Assembly (NCBI GenBank): GCA_047967505.1 | Contig: CM106538.1 | Source: Dipteris shenzhenensis | Taxonomy: Eukaryota; Polypodiophyta; Polypodiopsida; Gleicheniales | DNA: 64,000 nucleotides | Direction: 5' to 3' (one strand) | Shown here: positions 34,579-46,126 of the stretch, piece after piece | Numbering within the stretch: position 1 is the stretch's first letter | Layout of the letters: the number at the start of each line of letters is the position of its first letter | The notes under the pieces: model-generated | Told to the model about the DNA's origin: nothing | Databases searched by the model: none | The model's input: only the letters and a program-made list of their open reading frames with translations | Made by a program: the position numbers and the translations under genes

Positions 34579-34773
34579 TATTTCTGTATCGCCCCTGGGT
34601 CAAGGTCTTCTCCTCTTGCAGTCGCAGCAGCTGACAATTATAGAGCTAACTGTGTCTCTTGTATTGATGAGCGATCACTTGCATTTCATGCCCTTGGATA
34701 TGGTCGTGGAGCATGCAAACCGGCGGTAGTAATCACATCATCTGGAACAGCAGTTTCAAATCTCCTTCCAGCA
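34579..34773 (+). CDS. PHYLLO: PHYLLO exon b, thiamine-diphosphate Pyr domain of MenD
   Basis: Sixty-five codons with no stop. Key motifs of the MenD Pyr domain are visible: YFCIAPGSRSSPLAVAAA (the GSRS loop binds substrate in the family), IDERSLAFHALGYGRG (its Glu is the residue that activates thiamine diphosphate in MenD), and AVVITSSGTAVSNLLPA. Acceptor TATTGCAG lies before 34579. The donor CCAGCA|GTTTGT is weaker but gives the correct join A-V-V with exon c. The codons look conserved in a region otherwise full of decayed transposons, which suggests a living gene. Confidence 0.92.
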
Positions 34774-35093
34774 GTTTGTTCCCACTCTCAGTTCTTTTGA
34801 TGATCTAATGATTATTTCTCTTGAAAGAAGATCAAGAGAATATTCTTGGGCAGTAATAAGACAAAAAAATTTTGAAAACGGGCTACATATTTGCACAGCA
34901 GGATGAGGATAGCTCAACTATTTGGTGCCGGTCTTATCACGCTTACACTCAGTTTTTTGTTCCCCAGTAATTTTGTTTGCAAAGCTATTTAAAGTTGTGA
35001 TATTTTATAATAAACGTCAGCAGAGGATGTGTCTATGCACTAGGTTATTCTTAAGATTAAGAAACGATTGGCCTTTTGTTATTTTCTGTGCAG

Positions 35094-35192
35094 GTAGTTG
35101 AGGCCAGTGAGGATTGCATTCCATTGATTCTCTTAACTGCTGATCGTCCACCAGAGCTTCAGGACAGTGGTGCAAATCAGACAGTTGACCAG
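35094..35192 (+). CDS. PHYLLO: PHYLLO exon c
   Basis: Thirty-three codons: [20 protein letters not shown], then [13 protein letters not shown]. The TADRPPEL and GANQ motifs are conserved in MenD. Acceptor TTTCTGTGCAG, donor ACCAG|GTAGAT. The next exon (FGxxVR region in homologues) was not found in the rest of the window, so the following intron probably contains LINE-9 and may be longer than 28 kb, unless the gene is truncated here. Confidence 0.9.
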
Positions 35193-35760
35193 GTAGATGT
35201 GGTTTTAAAACGAGCTCAGTAATGTGCCTGCAGACAAAGCTGAAGTGACCCAGAATTTCTTTTGATCAACAAAGGATAGATTAGAGCATTCTCATCTTTT
35301 CGCATGCCTTTTCCTTTTAGATGTGTAAGCTGTCTTTTCAGATAATCTTCTCTTCTTGTTCTTGCCTTTTAGATTATACTTTGAAAGGGTTTGGAATTTA
35401 TTTTAAAGAGTTTTCTTTTGGATGAATTAGTTCTTTCAATGCTTATGGAAAACAAAAAGGTGGCAAGCATTACTTAGAACATTTAGATAGGCAACCAAGA
35501 TTGACCACCAAATCACTTGAAAATCGAAAACTGGTGGGAAAGCCAAAAATCGTGGATACAACTTCGAAATTCTATAATACCAGGATATGGCGCAAGGTTC
35601 CTCACATCTGTTAGTGGAAGACTAACTCCTGCCCAAAGGACACTCATTCACTTCTACAGGGACAGTGGGATAAGAAGTCAACCTGAACTAAGGCAGAAAC
35701 ACACGAATTAAAATAGAGACCAGAAAACTCTCTCACTTCATGAGTTCATGGATGCGGACG
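35193..35760 (+). other. PHYLLO intron, before LINE-9
   Basis: No exon or element recognised. T-rich tracts and a segment at about 35500-35720 with a 64-codon chance frame. It starts with the donor GTAGAT. Confidence 0.5.
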
Positions 35761-38700
35761 TTTCTAGCAATACCAAGTTTGTGATTGGATATCATGATCA
35801 CTCTAGACCACAGGATCCCTTCCGGAGACAATGGTACAGATGATAGATCTCTACAGTCTTTTTTCTGGAGACTAAGGTTATTTGGTGGTCACATTATGAT
35901 GGACCAGATGGGCACCCGGCATGCTTTATGACACATTCCAGGTTTCTTTGGATCTGGATCCGACACTTGGACAGCTGGGATCTGTTTGTTGCAGTTTGCT
36001 ACTTCCCCCCTCAGACCTCCCACTTTGCTAGAGATGCTTGAGGTGAGGATGAGACATCTCCATTTGCTGCTCTTTATTTTTCTAGCCGCGAGAAGTCCAC
36101 ACGTACCACCACTCCTCGACTTGAGGGATGATTCCACTCTACTGCTAGACATTGACCTTGAGGATGCAGGTATGCTATGGTTTTCAGCTGACAGGCGAGG
36201 TCCGATCACATCTTATGGGCAATCCCTATTAGACCTCGGCAGGATGCATGATCTCATTATTTATAATGATGGCCCGCCTCAGGTGGTTGCACGTGCTTTC
36301 CACATGGGGGAGGCTCCAACATTGTTGATTACATCATGGGATCCCCTGCCTTCACATCTCACATCATTGATTTTACCATAGCAGCTCTCCCTCCAAGGGC
36401 TGATCATACCTATCTTTTCTTTAGCATTTCCACTCCCCGTCGCACAGCACCCTCCACCCCACTGTGTTCTTACTCCACCTATCATATTATACGCTTTAAC
36501 TGCCGCGATCACTGGCTGTCTATACATACTTCTCGCTTATATTGACTTCATATCCCTATTAGAGGATCGTGCTGCCCTGGTCACCCTCTCACTACACGAG
36601 GCTGTCCTTAACGCTTTCCCTCACACCACCCTCTCCACCCGCCTACCCCCCTCAGGACCGTACCCTGTAATAGCTCGTATGATGAGTGTAAGGTTTTATG
36701 CCGTCAGCTTAGATTTGAAACCAAAAACAGTCTTTCGAGTGAACTAGAGACGCTACGTGAGTATCGTCGACTGGTACGTAGAAATAAACTAGCCTTCGTT
36801 CGCAGAAAAGAGGAGGAGCTACTGAACATTTTGTTTAATAACATAAGGACTTTTGGTGGAGATTTCTAGAGGGACGGTCCCCCTCACTACTCATTGATAC
36901 TCAGGTTTGGTATGATTATGCACACACCCTTAATGGCATCCCAAATCAGCCAGTCCCTAACCTCTCACATCTGCCACGTCCCACATCTTGCACCCTCTTC
37001 ATGAGGGAGGGGGGTAAAGGATGCTGTAATGAAACTTCGTAATGGCTGGGCGAAGGATCATAAGGGACTATGCACTGAGTTCATTGCATATGGGATGAAC
37101 CTCCTAGCCTCGATCTTAGCAAAGCTCTTTAATGAGCTGTTTGTTTGGGCTTTTCACACACTTGGACCATTAACACTATCTCACCCATCCACAAGGCAGG
37201 GGATACCATGAACTCGGAGAACTATAGGACCATTATGATTGGACATGTCATGTGCAAGATTTATGCATCGATTTTGAGGTCAACAGATTTGCGGAGTGTC
37301 GAGGACTTAGAGCAAAAGGACAGGCCGGATAGGACGTGATCATGGAACCATGGACCACATTCTCGCGCTTAGATGTATCATCGAGGAGGCAAGGGCATAG
37401 AAGCAGAGAGTTTATTGTTGCTTTGTGGATTTCTATAAGGCATTTGATACGGTTCCAAGAGCCCGCCTCATACGGCGCCTACAAGGTTTGGGTCATGACC
37501 AAGAGATCATTTGGGCTGTCATGGCACTTTACGAGAGAGTTTCCAGGCATAGTTCGGGCAAGATTTGGGTGGACAGACGAGATCATGAGCACTATTGGGG
37601 TCAAACAAGGGTGTCCATTATCACCTACCGTGTTTGGCCTTTACTTTGACGAGCTTGAGACAGTGATGCAGAAATAGGGGGGGTTGGTTGCTCTCTTGCA
37701 GGCATGCTGATCCGGATATTGCTTTATGCAAATGACATGGCTCTTTTGTCTTCGTCAACAGAGGGGCTCCAGAGACACCTTGACGCACTACAGTTCTTTT
37801 GTGAGTGTCATGTTTTGAAAGATCAATCTGGATAAAACCAAGGTTATGATCTTCAATACATCTTGAGGCGTCATGCGCTAGGAGCAGTTCACAATTGATG
37901 TGCCACCTGTTGAGATAGTTTCATCATACACTTATCTTGGGGTTGTCTTTTCCAGACCCATCTTGACTATGAGACCCGCGATGCAGGCATGCTTGGACAG
38001 AGAATATGCTTCATAAGCCAGACTAGAGAGGTAGTGCTTCCGCTTGCACTTTCAGGACCCACGGACCAAGGGGTTGCTTTTTGACTCCTGGGTCCGTCCA
38101 CAGCGGGGATGTACGGCAGCCCATGTTGGGAGCCAGACTTGTTGGATACAGAGTGGGCCCGTGTTGAGCGGCTATAGGTTTTCATGTTATCACGAATGAT
38201 TCATGGTAAGCCATCTGTTTCTCACTAGATGGTTCAAGTTGAGTTTGGATCACCCCCATCACAGGTAGATGCTGCATTTTAGGTCATCACGTGTCTGTAC
38301 CGAGTCAGGGAGTATGGGGATTACACTTTTGGGCATAGTAGGCTACCATGGCTAGCACTGTCTTCTTCTATGGCACTTGCAGCTGGAGGGGACCAGTATG
38401 TACGCAGATAGAGATGGTTTGAGGGACTGGGGCTCCACATGGATAGACTACCTCCCTTCCAGTACATCATGGATGCTTCGTTTTCTCCCTTCCTGTCACA
38501 CGAGGTCAACTAGGTTATCCGTGAGGATCTCTTACAGCTACATACATTTCGGACCTGGTTGGGACTGAGTGAACTCCCAGTGAAGCTTAGCTTCTACAGA
38601 GATCACTGCTTAGATATAATAGAGGAGGGTTTCATTGACCTCCCATGATATACACAGATCTACTTATCCCACTCACTGAGGATCTGCATTGGGAAGTTCC

Positions 38701-39540
38701 GGGTCTCTTCACATAGACTTCGTATCGAGAGAGGCAGAGCAGAGCGACTACCCTATGCACATTATGTGACATGCAGGAGGTTGAGACAGAGGAGCACTTT
38801 ATCTTCAGGTGTCATGTTTACTATGAGACCCGAGGGCGTTATAGCTACCTCTTCAGAGATAGCTGTAGGATTTTGGCCTGATTCCTCTCCTACCCAGACC
38901 AACGATGTTTGACATGTTTCATTCATGAGGTACTCAGAAACCGCAAGAGGATACTTTGAGCACGGAGACAGGAGTAGACTTTTTCCTTTGCTGATCCCTC
39001 TCAGAGCTCTATCACGGCGTTTGTTTAGCCAGATCGCATGGACCCTCGCGGGACGAGGCCTCGACATGATTGTGACCCAGAGCCAGTGACCCTATAGCTC
39101 AGACAGAGGGTTGACACACAGATTTCTCTTGGGGACACTTCCTCCCTGAGCCCGACCGATAGGGATTATGATAGCCCTAGTGGGACGTAGAGCTATGACC
39201 AAGAGACGCGCTAGGACTGCACCTATGAGTGGCCGACGTCAATCTATCGCTGATTTCATGCCCCCTTTGCCTCATCCACCTTGTTGTCCTGATGATGATG
39301 ATGATGATGATGACGACGACGACGACGACGATGATGATGCTGAGATTGATATATAGTCGACCACCGACATGACTATGTGTTGTACTCAAGACTTAGTACT
39401 ACCATTCTGCATTTTTTGCATTTTGCATTGGTGTGGCTGCTCATTTAGCAGCTCCACCACCACAGCTCGTTTGTACCAGGTTTTTCACAGTCTCATAGAC
39501 CTATCGGTCTTCAGAAGACTTTAATAAACTTTCTTTCTTT
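35760..39540 (+). mobile_element. LINE-9, 5'-truncated L1-like element in the PHYLLO intron
   Basis: Plus-strand copy of the LINE-7 family. Endonuclease part at about 35930-36560 (VAVCYFPPQTSHFARD in one frame, MHDLIIYNDGPPQVV, HMGEAPTLLITSWDPL). RT at about 37020-38000 (AKDHKGLCTEFIAYGMN, DFYKAFDTV, IMSTIGVKQGCPLSP, LLYANDMALLSS). Zinc-binding part near 38760-38850. Acidic tail at 39285-39350. 3' signature and (TTTC)n tail at 39485-39540. Frameshifts and stops are frequent. LINE-10 starts directly after the tail. Confidence 0.85.
39168..39356 (+). pseudogene. LINE-9 ORF2 C-terminus with poly-Asp tail
   Basis: The end of ORF2 reads MSGRRQSIADFMPPLPHPP, then CCP, a run of about 16 Asp and AEIDI before TAG. 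The Asp run is encoded by GAT and GAC repeats at 39292-39342. LINE-7 has the same tail with a shorter acidic run (DDDDIDDDAEIDI) at about 26705-26655. An acidic C-terminus is therefore a family trait that expanded in this copy. Confidence 0.75.
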
Positions 39541-40510
39541 CTTCTTCCATAGACCTCGCAAACAGTGGGGATGAGAGAGTTTGGTATGCCTAGACACGTA
39601 GGTGGTTCGAGAGATTGGGGCTTCACATAGATAGAGTGCCTCCCTTCTAGTACAGCTTAGACGCTCCATCTCTCCCTCTAGGATACCATGAGGTCAACCA
39701 GGTCATTCGAGAGGCTCTATTACAGTTGCGTACATTCAGGATCTGGTTGGAGCCGAGGGAGCTTCGAGTGAAGCTCAATTTCTATAGAGACCATTACCTA
39801 TGCATCTCCGAGGGCTTCATTGTCCCACCAGAGTACACTCTGATCCACTTGCCACACTCATTGAGGATCTCTGTCAGACAATTTCGAGTCTCATCACACC
39901 GACTTTGCATTGAGAGCGGACGAGCTGAGGGGATACCCAGGAAGGGACGCCTATGCAGATTATGTGATTGACAGGAGGTGGAGTTAGAGGAGCATTTCGT
40001 GTTTAGATGCCCTGTGTACTACGAGATCCGCGATCGATACCATTGCCTTTTAAGGGCCGGTTTTCACTATCGAGACTTCTCTCCTACCCAAACCAGGGAT
40101 GCCTCGCTGCCTTCATCCATGAGGCGGTCCGCCACAGGGAGCACTTACCTAGGGCGCAGAGACAGTCTTCAGGCACATGGCCCAGCTCTTCTCAGAGTAG
40201 GATCACTGAGTTTTCCAATCAAATCACACAAGCCTCGCAGCCAGTGATAGGGCGCAACAGAGATCCAAATCTTGAGACACACTGGACTCGGTAGGCGGAC
40301 GGACATGCAGATCGCATTGAGCGACCTCCCATCCATGTTTAGGCTTGGGACATGTCCCACAAGGGTTACGATAGCCCTTGTCAGGAGTAGAGTCATTGCC
40401 AAGAGACCGAGACGGGATGGGCAGCACCCACAGATAGTCACCGGCGCTCCATCACTGGCTGCACATCACTACCTCTCTGACACACACACATACCCTTGTG
40501 GGGGTGCATT
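39541..40510 (+). pseudogene. LINE-10, 5'-truncated ORF2 C-terminus
   Basis: Starts directly at the TTTC tail of LINE-9 in the same orientation. Plus-strand reading: YHEVNQVIREALLQLRTF, WLEPRELRVKLNFYRDH, FRVSSHRLCIESGRAEG, CRLCD, one stop, EVELEEHFVFRCPVYYEIRD. The 3' end is lost at about 40510 and no tail is visible. Confidence 0.8.
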
Positions 40511-40547
40511 GCATTGACTAGAGCCAGCCAGCCAGCCTTGCTGGTTC

Positions 40548-40688
40548 CACAAGCATTGGTCCTTGTAGAAGCTGAGCCTCACAAGAAGCTTGCTAGGTGC
40601 CAGCCACGACTTGAATGTGTGTAGCTATAACAGTTCCTCTTCAATAATCTGGTTCACCTCGTGATATGTGAGCTGGATGGAGGCTGCC
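40548..40688 (-). pseudogene. LINE-11 left part (split by Gypsy-B)
   Basis: Minus-strand LINE sequence matching the region of LINE-7 near 27430-27510. It continues on the other side of Gypsy-B at 47528. Joining ...GGAGGCTGCC to TCATTGCTGTATTG restores the LINE order, which proves that Gypsy-B is one insertion. Confidence 0.75.
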
Positions 40689-40867
40689 TGTTATGCTCTA
40701 GCCAAGATAGCATGACCTCGGAAAGATCGGTGGGCATTTTCTCTTAGATGACCGACTTCTGTAATATTTTATGTGGGTAAATAAAGTGGTCAAGCAAAGT
40801 AACTGCCAAGGTCCTAGGTGAGGGTGTATTGGCATCGACTAGGTGGTTCTGAGTGCTCAGGCCTAGG
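40689..40867 (+). repeat. Head of the 5' LTR of Gypsy-B (179 bp)
   Basis: Matches the first 179 bp of the 3' LTR (TGTTATGCTCTAGCC to CTCAGGCCTAGG). It stops at the left inversion breakpoint. Confidence 0.9.
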
Positions 40868-40869
40868 TT

Positions 40870-41924
40870 TGCATTTCCCCGTCGCATTCAGATATTATCA
40901 TATTTGCCGTGCGACGGTCTTTGTTTAGTGGACAATCTTTCCACTGATGTCGCTAAAAGCAGCCTAAGCACAATCCTTCTTTTCTAGCTTTCTCTTTTTG
41001 CTCAGGGGTCAACGAGGACTTTGACCAAGCCCGGGCTGCCATTGGAGTTACTTTTCTTTTCACCCCAACGGTGGTACTTGTCTTTGCTTGTCCCTCAACC
41101 GGCTTCACCTGCTTGGTTTGACCACTTGGTTGCGAGACACTTGTCTTTGAAGTCCATTTTCTCTGAAATCCCCCTTTTCTCGGGTACTCATGCTGAGTCC
41201 CTGCCTGCACAAACCCACTAGGTCTGCCTCTGGCATCCTCGTAGTTCAGGGCTACTGCAATAGATTCATCTAATGTAGTCACATATTTAGCCTGAACTTC
41301 CATTTTAATCTTGTCGTTCAGTCCATAGATATAGTCTTTCAACTCAACCAACATAGGGAGAGGATCTGTTATTTTCATAACACATTCCCTGAACTTGTCA
41401 GTGTACTCTGCCACCGACAAATTCCTCTGGCGAAGGTTTCTAAAAGCATCCCAAGCTCGGGACTCTTCGTCAGGTGGAAGAAAGTGTTTCTTAAATTCAG
41501 CCTTAAACCCTTCCCAGGTGGTAGGGGCAACCTGATCTTTCTGTTGCTTTATCCACCATCTATCCACTGCCTCAATAAACAGGTGAGTGGTCTCGCGACC
41601 AGCGTACTTCTCCAGTCTATAGTTGGCAATATTAGGTACCTTGACCTTCGCACGCTCTTATGAGTGTATACTGGGCTCTGGCTCTGCTGGAGCTTTGCCC
41701 TTTTCATTTCTAGATGGTCTAGCCGACAAGGCTTGCACCACCTCTCTAATTTCATTTTGACCAGCGTTCACTTGAAGTTGCTGGTTCATGATCTGCTGTA
41801 AAGCATCTTCTAATACAGAAATCCTACCCACCAGAGTAGGTGTTGTATGATGGGACACTTGTTGTGTAGATCATAATCTAGATTCACTAGGATTTACCTT
41901 GGAATCTTGTCCCTCTTCATCCAT
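40870..41924 (-). pseudogene. Gypsy-B gag N-terminal two thirds, inverted
   Basis: Start MDEEGQDSK at 41924. ISVLEDALQQIMNQQLQVNA, NIANYR, DRWWIKQQKDQVAPTTW, KHFLPPDEESRAW and KEGLCLGCF are recognisable and follow Gypsy-A closely. About 35 codons around the RWW region N-terminus are missing, and stops and shifts are present. The rest of gag is on the other strand from 42950. Confidence 0.88.
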
Positions 41925-42608
41925 TCTTTCAAAAGGGAAAATAGTTTTTTTTTTCACTTCTAATTTTCCTCTGCTGTACCGGAATAATCGACTACAAACT
42001 AGAAAATAAAATTTTATACAGAAGGAAAAATGATGCTCCCTGGAAGTTCCACGAATCGCAGATGTCTTGATTTATTTCTTCTGCCAAGCCTTTGCAAGCC
42101 TCGAAAATCTGCGCCACCAACCAAGGCACTCACCTAGCTATTCGCTTCTCTCTTTCAAAATCAGCCTGCTGTCTGTTTCGGAATCAGCCTCAATGCTCAC
42201 GGGCTTTTTCGTGACCACAAACGCTCCCTTATCTCTCTCTCTCTTGCTTTTTCATCGACCGAACCAAAAAAATGCGTGGCTTCTAATTGTCGCACATGCC
42301 AGGACTGATAAGCCGGTACTCGTAGACTATTGCCTTTTCCACAAACTCGCATCAAGGCTAACCGCAGCCTCTTTGGAACTCAAGCTGCAAGGCCACAGAG
42401 CCGTCCATCGTCAGCCTACCCTGCTATTTTCACAGGCTCCCAACCCCGTGCGCCGCCCATCGCCACGTATAGCCTCTGTTTCGCAGATTTTTCACCCAGC
42501 CCCACATGTCGCGTCTATTCACAACGTAATCGGCGAAATGTTTTCTGCGAAGTCTTCCAGCGCAGTCTGCCCACTATTCCGCCGTCCGCTGTCCACTGGC
42601 CGTACTTA

Positions 42609-42620
42609 GCTTTGATACCA
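42609..42620 (-). other. Primer-binding site of Gypsy-B (inverted)
   Basis: Minus-strand reading TGGTATCAAAGC, one base from the initiator-Met tRNA site, two bases from the inverted LTR end. Confidence 0.85.
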
Positions 42621-42622
42621 AA

Positions 42623-42949
42623 TGTTAAACTTCTTTTTTTTCTTTCACTGTTCCGTCAAATTACGCACAATACAAAGTCGCATGTCTCTCTTTTCGTTTC
42701 GTCAATCGAGGGTAAGACAAATCACAGGCGCTAGCATCCCGAATATCCTCCCAGCCTATCTCATGGATGGCATGCTCACAAAGATACGTAACTTTATTTC
42801 CTTCATGCCTATCCACAAGCCCTCAGTTCCCTAGATGGTTCCCTCTGCCACATGTCATCATTCTAGACCTTTAGCTTGGTACACCATTTACCCCTCTCTT
42901 GGGGCACAATTAAAACATTTGCCCCTTGGCATTTTTTTACACATTTAGG
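42623..42949 (-). repeat. Tail of the 5' LTR of Gypsy-B (inverted)
   Basis: Reverse complement of the last 330 or so bases of the 3' LTR at 47200-47527, with few differences. Confidence 0.9.
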
Positions 42950-45155
42950 GAGAGTCCCAATGCGGAATATATGCAAAAGCAATTGGCGGGACGTTCTTAG
43001 AGGTTAGTACCTGTGTTGTTAAGTGTGTCTGTTACTAAGTTAGTAAGCAGTGCACCTGATAACATCCTTTCAAAGCCCCAACAACGGGGTATACGTTTTT
43101 CGATGAGCCCGAGTTGATTAAAATGAAAGGGCAAGTAGCCAATCATGATGTGATTGTGTTATTTGACTCAACGTCAACGCACAATGTAATTAACTCGAAC
43201 CTTATTAAGAGGCTCAAGTTCAAAACTAGTCCGTCTGACTATGCTTATACGGTCATGATGGCGGACGGAAGTTCAATTGAAGTATGGGACCAAAGGGTTA
43301 CCCAGTTGGAACTTTGAATTCAGGACTATGTTGAGAAGCTGGACTTTGAGTTAACCAGGCTTGCTCACGCAGATATAGCCCTAGGCATGGCTTGGCATTT
43401 CTGAAAAAATCCAGCCATTGGTTGGAAAAAGCATATTTACCAGTTCAAGATGAACGTGGTAGAATATGTTTTGCGAGGTGAAAAGGATTTACCTCGAGGA
43501 CCATTGATTTCAGCCATGGAAATTCGAAAGACTCCGAAAGAGTTTCTGTGTCTGTGTATAGCATCGGTAGAGTCGATTGATGATGCATCGGCTAGCACTG
43601 AGGCTACCCAAGATGGGGAAATGGCCGAGTTGGCTAAAGAGATATCGGAGAAGTTCTCTGATTGTTTTAGGGATGAGTTACCTTATGGGTTACCTCCAGA
43701 GCGGAATGTTCAACATAAAATTGAGCTTATCCCAAGGGCAGAACCTGTAAATAGACCTCCCTATGGATTAAGTTTTACAGAGGAAGCTGAGGTGTGAAGA
43801 CAACTGGAAGAATACCTCAAGCTGGGACAGATTCAATCCAGTTTTTCACCTTTTGCTTCGCCGGTGATGTTAAAGAGAAAGAAAGATGATACTTTTCGCC
43901 TCTGTATAGATTACAGAGCATTGAAGAATATAGCTATGAAGCACAGGTATCCGATGGCTTGGATCAATGATTTGCTAGATGCATTACATGGGCCGTAATT
44001 TTCAGTAAGGTAGATCTTAAGTGTGGCTACCATCAGATCCATATTAGAGCCGAGGATGTGCATAAAACCGCTTTTAGAAGCAGGTTTGGTCATTACGAGT
44101 TTTTGGTAATGCCCTTTGGACTTACCAATGCTCTAGCTACATTCGTCATGCTTATGAACGATTTACTACATCCGTATATCGGAAAGTTTGTAGTACATTT
44201 TATGGACGATATTTTGGTATTACTGAGCATTGCGAACACTTAAGAATAGTGTTCAGTACTTTGAGGAAAGCCAGTCTTTATGTAACTAAGAAGAAAACTA
44301 TATTGTGTATGGTTAGACTTGAATACTTAGGATTCATAATTACTCCAAAGGGGGTAGAAATGGATCCAAAGAAAGTGGCTGCGATATTCACTCGGCCAAT
44401 CCCTCAGAGTCTGACCGCTTTGCGATCATTCTTGGGATTTGTCCAATTTTATCGAAGGCATATCAAAGGATATTCCGAAATAGTATCGTCATTGACAGAT
44501 CTGACCTGAGATAAAGTATCTTTTATATGGGGACAGAATCAACAAGAAAGTTTTAATACCATAAAACAAGCTGTGGTCACAGGACCGGTGTGGAAAATAG
44601 TTGATTCCCAAAAACCGTTGTTCCTTGAAACCGATGCAAGTGGCATTGCAGTAGGAGCAGTTCTCCTCCAAGAGGGAAGGCCAATAGCCTTTGAAAGCAA
44701 GAAGCTTTCTGCCTTAAAGAAATTGGTCAACTCATGAATTAGAGTTGTATGGTTTTGTCCATGCTTTGAAAACATGGCGACATTATTTGTATGGATCAGA
44801 GTTTTATGTGGATGTTGATAATGATACTCTGAAACATTTTTGTAAATAACCTGACTTGAGAGGCCGCCAAGCTAGGTGGGCAGAACTCATGCAGGAGTTT
44901 AATTTGACGATTCGGTACCAAAGAGGCAAGGATAATAAAGTTGCTGATGTGTTGTCACGCATTGTGCATAACATGAGTTTCACGGTGTTAGAGAGTGCTC
45001 TAATGGCTGAAATTAAAGAAACTCAAAAGGTGGACGAGTTTGTCCAGAGTCTATGGCTTAAGGCTCATGTGTTAAAACCCGGAGAAAACGAAAAGGATGA
45101 CCTGGCATCCAAAAAAGGCCAAAGTTATGCAAGATATGCCATAAGAGATGGTATG

Positions 45156-46021
45156 CTGAAAAGAAATGGCAAGGTAGTAGTACCTAATCAGAATGATCTC
45201 AGGTAGAGAGTCATTCGACAGTGCCATGATAGCCCCATGTGCGGGACATCCAGGAGTCGAGAAGACATATGATCTCGTGAAGCGAGATTTCTTTTGGCTA
45301 AAGATGAAAAAGCATATTCATGAATATGTGACACGTCGTTTTTCGTGTCAGGTAAGTAAGGCAGAGCGGGTGAAGCCACCCGGACTTTTACAGCCCTTGG
45401 GGATACCACTAAGTAAGAGGGAGAGCATTTACATGGACTTTATTGTAGGGCTGCCTACGACACAAGGTAGATATGATTCTATCCTTATGGTGGTTGATCG
45501 TCTCACCAAGATGGCTCACTTAATTCCCGCTAGAGAATCTGTTAGTGCCCCATAAGTGGCGGGTTTGTTTATTAGACATATATTTCGTCTGAAAAGAAAT
45601 GGCAAGGTAGTAGTACCTAATCAGAATGATCTCAGATAGAGAGTCATTCGACAGTGCCATGATAGCCCCATGTGCGGGACATCCAGGAGTCGAGAAGACA
45701 TATGATCTCGTGAAGCGAGATTTCTTTTGGCTAAAGATGAAAAAGCATATTCATGAATATGTGACACGTTGTTTTTCGTGTCAGGTAAGTAAGGCAGAGC
45801 GGGTGAAGCCACCCGGACTTTTACAGCCCTTGGGGATACCACTAAGTAAGAGGGAGAGCATTTACATGGACTTTATTGTAGGGCTGCCTACGACACAAGG
45901 TAGATATGATTCTATCCTTATGGTGGTTGATCGTCTCATCAAGATGGCTCACTTAATTCCAGCTAGAGAATCTGTTAGTGCCCCATAAGTGGCGGGTTTG
46001 TTTATTAGACATATATTTCGT
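45156..46021 (+). repeat. 433-bp tandem duplication in Gypsy-B integrase
   Basis: CTGAAAAGAAATGG starts two units at 45156 and 45589 that differ at about four positions. The junction CGTCTG/AAAAG shares the bases CTG with the start of the unit. The event is much younger than the element. Confidence 0.93.
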
Positions 46022-46126
46022 CTGCATGGATTACCCAAATCCATAGTGTCAGATAGAGATGTCAAATTTACCGGTGAATTTTGGACTGCGGTATTTGAGA
46101 CACTAAGGACTGAGTTGGGAATGAGT

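Larger units (their letters stand above)
40868..42949 (-). other. Inverted segment of Gypsy-B
   Basis: Reversing this block restores the LTR (CCTAGG + CCTAAAT..., intact version CCTAGGTGCACCTAAAT at 47190) and restores gag (GAAATGCA + GGAGAGTCCC, intact version in Gypsy-A). Both breakpoints lie at the palindrome TGCA, with two extra T bases at the left junction. Confidence 0.88.

Noticed and set aside
34298-34729. 143-codon frame across the PHYLLO region
   Set aside because: It reads through exon, intron and exon in mixed frames; the spliced reading of three exons matches MenD motifs, the long frame does not.
42067-42734. 180- and 134-codon plus-strand frames
   Set aside because: They lie antisense to the leader and LTR of the inverted part of Gypsy-B and show no recognisable domain.
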